Below, one piece after another: positions 1 to 6,102 of a DNA stretch of 8,467 nt (position 1 is its first letter; the number at the start of each line of letters is the position of its first letter). A model generated the notes under the pieces. The model did not search any database, was not told the DNA's origin, and saw only the letters and a list, made by a program, of their open reading frames with translations. The position numbers were made by a program, and so were the translations under genes. The stretch spans positions 1 through 8,467 of the forward strand of contig JAEYUT010000346.1 of assembly GCA_023432305.1 (NCBI GenBank). The letters run 5' to 3'. The stretch is from Actinomycetes bacterium (GTDB lineage Bacteria; Actinomycetota; Actinomycetes; Actinomycetales; Microbacteriaceae).

Positions 1-1253
1 ATGCGCGGGTTGTCGTGGTTGTCGAAGAACAGGCTCATCCAGTAGCCGTCGCCCATCTCCGCCTGCCAGCGCATGTAGTAGCGCTTGAGCTGACGGAGGT
101 CGTAGCGGTAGTCGTCGAAGCGGCTGCGCCCCGGATTCTCGAGGTGGTCGAAGTTGAACACCATGTCGAGCTCGCCGCGGTCGTCACCCGTCATGAGCCT
201 GGACACCTGCAGGCCGATCGCGGGCGTCTCTCCGATGGCGACGCATTCGGGGTCGACGAACGCCTCGGCGCGCAGCTGGCGCAGGTGCTCGTGCAGACGC
301 GGGCCGTGGAAGTAGTGCTCGATGCCGGTGAAGCCCGTGACCTCTCCGAGCACGCGGTTGCCGTCGGGAAGGCCCGGCGTCTTCGAGATGTAGTTGATGA
401 CATCCAGCCGGAACCCGTCGACGCCGCGATCGCGCCACCAGCGCACCATGTCCATGATCTCCGCGCGCAGCTCGGGGTTGTCCCAGTTGAGATCCATCTG
501 CTTGCTCGAGAACAGGTGCAGCGCCCAGACGCCCTCGTCGGGAAAGTGCCGCCAGGCCGACTCGGAGAAGAACGAGCGCCAGTTGGTGGGCGGGGTGTCG
601 GCGTCGCCGTGCGCGAAGAAGTAGTAGTCGCGATAGGGCGACTCCGGATCCGCGAGACCCTTCTGGAACCATTCGTGCTCGTCGGAGGTGTGGTTGACGA
701 CGAGATCCATGACGAGCCGCATGCCGCGCTCGTGCAGGCCTGCGACGAGAGCATCGAAGTCGTCGAGGGTGCCGAATTCGGCGAGGATCGCGCGATAGTC
801 CCGGATGTCGTAGCCCATGTCGTCCATGGGCGAGTCGTAGATCGGTGAGAGCCACAGCGCGTCGACGCCGAGGCCCTTGAGGTAGTCGAGCCGCGACAGG
901 ATGCCGCGCAGGTCGCCGATGCCGTCGCCATCCGAATCCTGGAACGATCGCGGATACACCTGGTAGAAGACGGCCTCCTTGAACCACGCCTCCCGCAGCG
1001 GCATCCCAGCGGGGGCGGGTGCATCGGGGGCGGTCGCGAGGAGACCCGCCATGGTGTCGAGGAAGCTCGCGTCCACGGCACCGCGCGTGAGCTTCGGCAG
1101 GGCCGAGAGCCGCAGCGCGCCCACGATCGGGTTGTCGAGCAGGCGTGTGGGGGCGCCCGTCTGCTGCGCGAGAGTGTCGATGATGTCGCGCCCCAGCGGA
1201 TGCGCGAGGAGGTCCCGGATGCGGCTGCGCGCCGTGATCTCAGGAGTCGACAC
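1..1253 (-). CDS. GH13 alpha-glucosidase (oligo-1,6-glucosidase-like), 3' end outside window
   Basis: This is the first 417 codons of a cytoplasmic GH13 enzyme that hydrolyses terminal alpha-glucosides; it runs off the left edge without a stop. My translation shows the (beta/alpha)8 core starting near residue 90 (EAVFYQVYPRSF). Conserved region I is DLVVNH (183-188) and region V is QMDLNW (252-257). The nucleophile is D284 in GFRLDV, the acid/base is E342 in GET, and H413-D414 lie in DNHDNPR. Val285 directly after the nucleophile is the residue associated with alpha-1,6 (isomaltase) rather than alpha-1,4 specificity in the oligo-1,6-glucosidase group. I chose GTG at 1253 because a strong GGAGGAG Shine-Dalgarno sits just upstream; this start overlaps the symporter gene by 14 nt. 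Residues 1-88 are an extra helical segment absent from standard members. There is no signal peptide. Family is near certain; the exact substrate (isomaltose, panose, sucrose, others) is inferred. Confidence 0.93.
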   Translation of the reverse strand, partial: MSTPEITARSRIRDLLAHPLGRDIIDTLAQQTGAPTRLLDNPIVGALRLSALPKLTRGAVDASFLDTMAGLLATAPDAPAPAGMPLREAWFKEAVFYQVYPRSFQDSDGDGIGDLRGILSRLDYLKGLGVDALWLSPIYDSPMDDMGYDIRDYRAILAEFGTLDDFDALVAGLHERGMRLVMDLVVNHTSDEHEWFQKGLADPESPYRDYYFFAHGDADTPPTNWRSFFSESAWRHFPDEGVWALHLFSSKQMDLNWDNPELRAEIMDMVRWWRDRGVDGFRLDVINYISKTPGLPDGNRVLGEVTGFTGIEHYFHGPRLHEHLRQLRAEAFVDPECVAIGETPAIGLQVSRLMTGDDRGELDMVFNFDHLENPGRSRFDDYRYDLRQLKRYYMRWQAEMGDGYWMSLFFDNHDNPR

Positions 1254-2697
1254 GCCGCTCCTCCGCCTCGACCACCGGCTCCACGGCCGCGTCCGCGATC
1301 GTCGCAGCGCCCACGGTGCCGCGACGCTCCCGCAGCTCCTCGACGATCTCGGCGTAGCGGCCCTCATCGAGCGTGTACCAGCGGCGGTAGATGAGGTAGC
1401 TGAGCGCGATCATCACGCCCGGCACGACGAACATCGCCACCTTCACGAGGGTCGTGCCGCCTGCGGTCATGTCGGCCGCCGACTCGGCCTCGAGCATCCC
1501 GGAGGCGATGACCGCCCACGCGACGACGCCGTTGGCGAGCGCCGAGCTCGACTTGTAGATCACCGGCTGCAGCGAGAGGGTCACCGAGTCGTTGCGGCGG
1601 CCGAACTTGTGCTCGCCGTACTCGACCGTGTCGGCCACGAACATGAGCAGCTGGATCTGGATGGTGGCCTGCGCCGCGAACACGGCGACGCCCGCGATCA
1701 CCACGAACACGAGGCCCCCGGGAGGCGCGAAGAAGAACAGCACGTAGCCCGCGACCACCACGAACAGAGCGATCGTGAAGAGGCGCCGGCGCGACATCCG
1801 CGCCGAGAAGAGCGGGTACAGCGCGAGGGCGGTGATCTGCGACACCCCGAGCACGGCAGCGAAGATGCCGTACGTGTCGACATCGCCGTACACGTACTTG
1901 AAGTAGTAGGTGCCGAAGCCGGTGGTCACCGCGAACGCGGTCATGAAGAGCACGAACGCCACCGCGATCGCGAGGAGCTGGTCGTTGCGGAAGATGACCG
2001 TCACCAGCTCCCGGAACTTCGTGTGGCTCTCGGTGACGACCGAGCGGTCCTCGCGGGTGAGCAGCACCATCACCAGCTGCAGCACCACCATGACCACCGC
2101 GATCACGAGCGCGACCCAGAAGAACGAGGAGCGGATGTCGCCGGTCAGCGCACCGATGGCGCTCGAGACGGGAACGATGGCGACGACCACCGAGAAGGTG
2201 CCGATGGAGGCGCAGATACGGGCGAACGAGCCGATCTTCTCGCGTTCGCGCTGGCTCTGGGTGAGGGCGGGCAGCATCGACCAGAAGCTGATGTCGTTGG
2301 CGGCGAAGGCGGCGCTCCACGTCACATACACGATGCTGAACACGAGGACGAAGGCGACCTCGCCGAGATCCCACGGGGTGAACATCATCACGGTGAGAAC
2401 GGACGAGACGAGGATGCCCACCACGATCCACGGCTTGAACTTGCCCCAGCGGCTGCGGGTGTTGTCGACGAGCACCCCGACGAACGGGTCGATGACGGCA
2501 TCGAGGATGCGCCCTGCGACGATCACGATCGACACCGTCGCGAACACCTGCTCCGACACCTGCAGGATGTCCGAGAGGTAGAACAGCAGGAACATGCTGA
2601 TGAGCGTGTAGGCGGCGTCGCGGCCGATGGTGCCGATGCCGAACCCGTAGCGGTTGCGCAGGGTCTGACGGCGGCTGGTTGCGGGTTGGGTGGTCAC
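1240..2697 (-). CDS. GPH-family (MelB-like) glycoside:cation symporter
   Basis: This 485-residue membrane protein has about 12 hydrophobic segments, a polar N-terminus and a charged C-terminal tail (about 440-485). It belongs to the glycoside-pentoside-hexuronide:cation symporters, which import sugars with H+, Na+ or Li+. The family signature runs from GRILDAVIDP (62-71) to NTRSRWGKFKPW (79-90). R63, D66 and D70 align with MelB R52, D55 and D59; D135 in NDISFW aligns with D124; K382 in the late YKSSSA stretch aligns with K377. The cation site of a melibiose-type carrier therefore looks intact. The start is GTG at 2697, forming a GTGA overlap with the stop of the upstream alpha-galactosidase and preceded by GAGAGGA. 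It lies between two glycosidases in one operon, so it most likely supplies their oligosaccharide substrate. Substrate identity (melibiose, raffinose, isomaltose) is not readable from sequence. Confidence 0.93.
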   Translation of the reverse strand: MTTQPATSRRQTLRNRYGFGIGTIGRDAAYTLISMFLLFYLSDILQVSEQVFATVSIVIVAGRILDAVIDPFVGVLVDNTRSRWGKFKPWIVVGILVSSVLTVMMFTPWDLGEVAFVLVFSIVYVTWSAAFAANDISFWSMLPALTQSQREREKIGSFARICASIGTFSVVVAIVPVSSAIGALTGDIRSSFFWVALVIAVVMVVLQLVMVLLTREDRSVVTESHTKFRELVTVIFRNDQLLAIAVAFVLFMTAFAVTTGFGTYYFKYVYGDVDTYGIFAAVLGVSQITALALYPLFSARMSRRRLFTIALFVVVAGYVLFFFAPPGGLVFVVIAGVAVFAAQATIQIQLLMFVADTVEYGEHKFGRRNDSVTLSLQPVIYKSSSALANGVVAWAVIASGMLEAESAADMTAGGTTLVKVAMFVVPGVMIALSYLIYRRWYTLDEGRYAEIVEELRERRGTVGAATIADAAVEPVVEAEERRVDS

Positions 2698-5033
2698 CGG
2701 GTGTCCTCTCGTACGACGGTGTAGAGGGTGGAGCCGTAGTCGCCCAGCATCCGCAGCTGCGGTGTGTGGCCGGTTCCGGCGAACTGCATGTGGAGGCGGA
2801 TGCCGACCTCGAGCAGCTCACCCGTTCCGGTGTAGTGCTCGTCGGCGTCGGGGAGGCTCGTGTGGCGGCTGACGACGTTCATCACGAGGCCGCTCGGGTC
2901 GAGCCGGATGGGGCTCACATGGTTGACGAGCGCGCCGAGGCGGTCGAGCATGAGCCGCTGCGGCTTCGCGTCGACGCGGTAGCGGGCGTCGGGGTCGAGA
3001 CCGGCGATCGAGAGGATGTCGCGCTCGGGTGCCGCGCGCACGCCACGCTGGAAGTTGCCGACGATCGTGAGGTCGGCATCCCCCGACTGCCACACCATCC
3101 GACCTCCGCTTCCGAGGGCAGGCGCGACCGGGCGCCGACGGAAGCGCCCGAACTGGAAGGTCTCGCGATGCGTCGTGTAGAACGCGATCTGCTCGACGAT
3201 CTCGCGGGTGTCCTCCGCGGTGAGGAAGTCGAGGTCGTACTCGTAGCCGAGGCAGCCGAACGCGGCGACGTTGAAGCGCGTCGAGAGCGGAGTGTCGCGC
3301 AGAGTCTGGGCGTGCGGGGACGCCGAGACGTGGTTGCTGATGACGCTCGGCGGGTACAGGTGGCTGAGCCCGTGCTGGATCGAGAGGCGCTCGATCGGGT
3401 CGGTGTCGTCGGAGGACCAGATCATGGCCGCGTAGCGCAGCATGCCGAGGTCGAAGCGGTTGCCGCCCGAGGAGCACATCTCCAGCAGCACATCGGGGCG
3501 AGCGCCGAAGATTCGCTCGAGCACCTCGCAGAGGCCGAGCATGTAGGCGTGCAGGGTCATGCCGGGGTGGGCGACGTGCGAGGAGTGCGCGTCGGCGATG
3601 TGCCGGTTCATGTCCCATTTGACGTACCGGAAGCCGTTGTCGTCGATGAGGCGCCCCACCTGTTCGACGAGGTGGTCGCGCACCGCGGGGTTGCAGAGGT
3701 CCAGCACCCACTGGTGGCGCCCCTCGCGCGGGGTCTTGTCGGGCAGCCGCAGCACCCAGTCGGGGTGCGCACGGTGCAGCTCGCTGTTCTCGCTGACCAT
3801 CTCGGGCTCGACCCAGATGCCCGCCCGCATGCCGAGCTTCTCGACCTTCGCGACGAGCGGCGCGAACCCCCGCGGGAACTTCGTCCGGTCGACCGTGTAG
3901 TCGCCGAGTCCGGCGGTGTCGTCGGTGCGGCCGGTGAACCATCCGTCGTCGATCACGAACATCTCGACCCCGAGCGACGCCGCCTTCTTCGCGTAGCCCA
4001 GCAGCCGCTTCTCGTCGATGTCGAACATCACGGCTTCCCACGAGTTGTAGACCACGGGCCGCGGAACGCCGCGGAACGCCGGGGGCGTGATGTGGGCGTT
4101 CACGAAGCGGTGCATACGGTCGCTCAGCCCGCCGAGCCCCTCCTGCGAGAAGGCGAGAACCGCCTCCGGCGTCTCGAAGCGCGCACCGGCCTCGAGCTGC
4201 CACCGGAACCCCTGCGGCTGGATGCCGCAGAGCACCCGCACCGAACCGTGCGCGTCGCGCTCGAAGCTCGTCTCGTGTCCGCCTGAGTAGACGAGGTTGA
4301 ACCCATACGCCCAGCCGTGCTCCTCCGTCGTCCCGTCGGCGATGAGCACCGTGCCGGGGTTGTGGCGGTTGCTGCTGCCGCCCGTCGTGCTGCCGAGGGA
4401 GAACACCCCCGAACTCACGGGGCGGTCGTGGGCGTGGCCCTCGTGGATCCATCCGCCGTCGAAGCTGCGGATCGTGAAGCCGCGATCGGGCAGGTCGAGC
4501 TGCATGCTCGCGAGCTTCACGATCTCGGCGGGCGCGGCGCCGGTGTTCGCGAGCACCGTTCGACGGGTGATGACATCGACATCCGGGAACACCGTGTACA
4601 GCAGGGTGAGCTCGAGCCCCGCGCGGTCGTCGGCGAGCACGACCTCGAGGGTCTCCACATCCGCTCCCCCGTCGGCGACAGGAAGGCCGGCAGCGCGCAC
4701 GATGCCGGGGACGATGCGGTGCGAACGATACGTGAAGTCGGTGTCGGCGCCGTGCGCGGTGAACACCTCCAGCGGCGAGAGGCGGTAGTCGCCCTGACCG
4801 ATCCCCGAGACCTCGAGCGGGATCGCGTCGAGGCTGTACGCGTGGTCGTCAGGCTCATAGACGACGCTCGAGCCGTGCTGGATGGTGCGCTTGACGCGGA
4901 GGGCATCGGGATCCTGGGGTGCGATCCGCGGCCCGTAGTGCAGGTGCTCGAGGTGCCCGTGCTCGGTGAGCGCGAACCAGTACGACGTGTGCCGCGTCTC
5001 CAGGATGAAGACGCCCTCGCGAACGTCGATCAC
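2694..5033 (-). CDS. GH36 alpha-galactosidase
   Basis: This is a 779-residue cytoplasmic alpha-galactosidase (EC 3.2.1.22) that releases terminal alpha-galactose from melibiose and raffinose-family sugars. The N-terminal beta-supersandwich covers about 1-315, the catalytic barrel about 325-630, and a C-terminal beta domain the rest. Diagnostic motifs are YNSWEA (329-334), DDGWF (362-366), GIWVEPEMV (405-413), the nucleophile D474 in KWDMNR, CSSGGNRFD (520-528), and the acid/base Asp within SSDDTD (540-545). Length is slightly above the usual 720-750 of the tetrameric bacterial group. No secretion signal is seen, consistent with import of intact oligosaccharide by the adjoining symporter. The start is GTG at 5033 with an AGGGGG-type ribosome site; an out-of-frame ATG overlaps it. 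It is the first gene of the three-gene operon, and its stop overlaps the symporter start by 4 nt. Function is secure; the preferred oligosaccharide is not. Confidence 0.96.
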   Translation of the reverse strand: MIDVREGVFILETRHTSYWFALTEHGHLEHLHYGPRIAPQDPDALRVKRTIQHGSSVVYEPDDHAYSLDAIPLEVSGIGQGDYRLSPLEVFTAHGADTDFTYRSHRIVPGIVRAAGLPVADGGADVETLEVVLADDRAGLELTLLYTVFPDVDVITRRTVLANTGAAPAEIVKLASMQLDLPDRGFTIRSFDGGWIHEGHAHDRPVSSGVFSLGSTTGGSSNRHNPGTVLIADGTTEEHGWAYGFNLVYSGGHETSFERDAHGSVRVLCGIQPQGFRWQLEAGARFETPEAVLAFSQEGLGGLSDRMHRFVNAHITPPAFRGVPRPVVYNSWEAVMFDIDEKRLLGYAKKAASLGVEMFVIDDGWFTGRTDDTAGLGDYTVDRTKFPRGFAPLVAKVEKLGMRAGIWVEPEMVSENSELHRAHPDWVLRLPDKTPREGRHQWVLDLCNPAVRDHLVEQVGRLIDDNGFRYVKWDMNRHIADAHSSHVAHPGMTLHAYMLGLCEVLERIFGARPDVLLEMCSSGGNRFDLGMLRYAAMIWSSDDTDPIERLSIQHGLSHLYPPSVISNHVSASPHAQTLRDTPLSTRFNVAAFGCLGYEYDLDFLTAEDTREIVEQIAFYTTHRETFQFGRFRRRPVAPALGSGGRMVWQSGDADLTIVGNFQRGVRAAPERDILSIAGLDPDARYRVDAKPQRLMLDRLGALVNHVSPIRLDPSGLVMNVVSRHTSLPDADEHYTGTGELLEVGIRLHMQFAGTGHTPQLRMLGDYGSTLYTVVREDTR

Positions 5034-5121
5034 ATCTGCCCCCTGCCGCCGGCGTCTCGCGTCGTTGCGAGGTGGTGCCTCGGGTTGCCGGCTCGCGTCA
5101 GCCTACCGCCCGATCGCCGCG
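5034..5121 (-). promoter_or_regulatory. Probable promoter/leader of the alpha-galactosidase operon
   Basis: This is the 88-bp gap between the cyanophycinase stop and the alpha-galactosidase start, both on the minus strand. Read on that strand, TAGGCT (plus coordinates 5100-5105) matches an actinobacterial -10 TANNNT element. No good -35 hexamer sits 16-18 bp upstream, so the promoter is weakly supported. Downstream, an imperfect palindrome with a central CG (5056-5071, arms CTCGC/GCGAG) could be a repressor site or a leader hairpin. Shine-Dalgarno-like AGGGGG precedes the GTG start. No U-tract terminator for the upstream gene is seen, so read-through from the cyanophycinase gene is possible. 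Confidence 0.35.
5056..5071. promoter_or_regulatory. Imperfect palindrome, possible sugar-repressor operator
   Basis: CTCGC-GTCGTT-GCGAG has five perfect arm pairs, and 6 of 8 half-site positions are symmetric about a central CG, the layout common to LacI-family operators. It lies between the candidate -10 and the start codon of the alpha-galactosidase. No LacI-type gene is in the window and GC-rich DNA yields such palindromes by chance, so this is only a candidate. Confidence 0.2.
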
Positions 5122-5943
5122 TCAGGCGTGCGTGGGAATCGGCATGCGGGCGGTCATGTCGTAGCGCTCTCCCGCGGCGAGCACATGCACGGTGAGGTCG
5201 TGCAGCGACACCGGCTCATCGGGGTGCGCCTCCACGACGTTCGAGCTCGTGGCGTGCGAGGCGTCGAAGACGTAGACGGCTCCCGATCCGATCACCTCGA
5301 AGGCGCCGCGATGCGCGATGATCGCCGTGTCCTCGTCGATGCCGAGACCGAGGATGTGCGGACTGTGAGCCACGACCCCCACGAGGCGCCCGAAGCGCCC
5401 CCGTTCAGCGAAATGCTGGTCGATCACGACATCCCGCAGGATCCCGAGGCCGGGGGCCAGATGCAGGTCGCCCATACGATGCGAGGCACTCCCCGCACCC
5501 CCCACCAGCATCGCCTCGCTCATCACGGACGCGCCCGCTGACGTCCCCGCGAGGACGGCGCCCGACTGCCACAGCGTGCGGATGCGATCGTGCACGGGTG
5601 TGTCGCCCAACCGCGGGCTCACACGGGGCTGGTCGCCTCCCGTGAGGAAGATGCCCGCCGCACCGTCGAGGATCGCGACGCTCGCGGCATCACGCTCCTC
5701 AGACAGGTCGTCGAGGTGCAGCACCGCGAGCTCGCCGATGCCGAGATCCGAGAACGCCGCCTCGTACATCTCGGCATGCTCCTGCGGAAGCTCGGTCGCG
5801 ACAGTCGCGAGCACGGCTCTGCCCCCGGCGACCTGCTCGGCGAAGACGCGCAGGATCCGCCGCTCCCCCGCTCGGTCCTCAGCGCCCCCGATGATGATGA
5901 GCGGACCGGGGTGAGGCTCGTGGTCGTCGGTCGACTCAGTCAC
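5122..5943 (-). CDS. cphB: Cyanophycinase-type peptidase (S51 family)
   Basis: This is a 273-residue serine peptidase of family S51. The closest family match is cyanophycinase (EC 3.4.15.6), which cuts the Asp-Arg polymer cyanophycin into beta-Asp-Arg dipeptides. Visible motifs are LIIIGGAED (15-23), FLTGGDQ (99-105), the nucleophile S135 in GTSAGAS, H177 in DQHF (175-178) and E204 in GIDEDTA. This triad matches Synechocystis CphB S132/H174/E201 with a constant offset of three, and the length is nearly the same (about 271). There is no signal peptide, so it should act in the cytoplasm. The start is GTG at 5943 with a GGGAGAGGG ribosome site a few bases upstream; no longer in-frame start exists. 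It is divergent from a POT peptide transporter. No cyanophycin synthetase or isoaspartyl dipeptidase is in the window, so the real substrate could be another beta-linked peptide. Confidence 0.88.
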   Translation of the reverse strand: MTESTDDHEPHPGPLIIIGGAEDRAGERRILRVFAEQVAGGRAVLATVATELPQEHAEMYEAAFSDLGIGELAVLHLDDLSEERDAASVAILDGAAGIFLTGGDQPRVSPRLGDTPVHDRIRTLWQSGAVLAGTSAGASVMSEAMLVGGAGSASHRMGDLHLAPGLGILRDVVIDQHFAERGRFGRLVGVVAHSPHILGLGIDEDTAIIAHRGAFEVIGSGAVYVFDASHATSSNVVEAHPDEPVSLHDLTVHVLAAGERYDMTARMPIPTHA

Positions 5944-6102
5944 GACCCTCTCCCGCCCGTGCCCTCATCCCGCGCCCTCCTCATCCTCATGATGCGAGAC
6001 AGGCGGCGTCGCGGCCAGGGCTTGACACCCCCGAACCGCTGGCATAGGCGGCGGTGCGAACGCTCCTATCCGCCAGCAGATCGCAGGAGTACCCTTGCGC
6101 CC
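5944..6102. promoter_or_regulatory. Divergent promoter region between cyanophycinase and POT transporter
   Basis: This 159-bp stretch has no convincing gene and must hold the starts of both divergent transcripts. On the plus strand a consensus TTGACA (6022-6027) is followed after 17 bp by TAGGCG (6045-6050), a partial -10. A second candidate -10, TACCCT, lies at 6090-6095. An imperfect inverted repeat, ATAGGCG (6044-6050) and CTCCTAT (6063-6069), overlaps the first -10 and could be an operator or leader hairpin. On the minus strand I find no convincing -10/-35 pair for the cyanophycinase gene, only its purine-rich ribosome site. Confidence 0.45.
6090..6095 (+). promoter_or_regulatory. Candidate -10 giving a leaderless transporter mRNA
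   Basis: TACCCT fits TANNNT and ends exactly seven bases before the ATG at 6103, the spacing at which transcription would begin at or next to the start codon. Leaderless mRNAs are common in actinobacteria. The alternative is a leadered mRNA from the upstream TTGACA promoter using AGGAG (6085-6089), which is about 13 bases from the ATG and so further away than usual. Confidence 0.35.

Noticed and set aside
15..848. Plus-strand open frame at the left edge
   Set aside because: Antisense to the GH13 gene, Val/Ala/Glu-rich, no recognisable domain.
1050..1052. Alternative ATG start for the GH13 gene
   Set aside because: No Shine-Dalgarno precedes it, whereas GTG at 1253 has GGAGGAG and the usual operon overlap; the codons between read as plausible helical protein.
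184..1081. Two minus-strand open frames of 267 and 296 codons
   Set aside because: Both are out of frame with the GH13 reading (codons with lowest coordinate divisible by three), which carries every catalytic motif; the Arg/Ser/Pro-rich translations are shadows.
979..2724. Long plus-strand open frame antisense to the symporter and GH13 genes, translating to a His/Asp/Glu/Arg-rich protein
   Set aside because: It is the mirror of a membrane-protein gene in GC-rich DNA; the composition is unlike any family and the minus-strand genes are certain.
4061..4080. Perfect tandem copy of the 10-mer GCGGAACGCC
   Set aside because: Lies inside the alpha-galactosidase and encodes normal family sequence (FRGVPRP); it does not shift the frame and looks like chance in GC-rich codons.
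2679..4286. Long plus-strand open frame opposite the alpha-galactosidase
   Set aside because: Antisense shadow: low-complexity Val/Glu/Arg/Asp-rich translation with no motif, lying wholly against a gene with complete GH36 motifs.
5590..6102. In-frame upstream extension of the POT transporter frame
   Set aside because: It runs antisense through the cyanophycinase gene and its promoter; the transporter family begins with the short polar tail at 6103.
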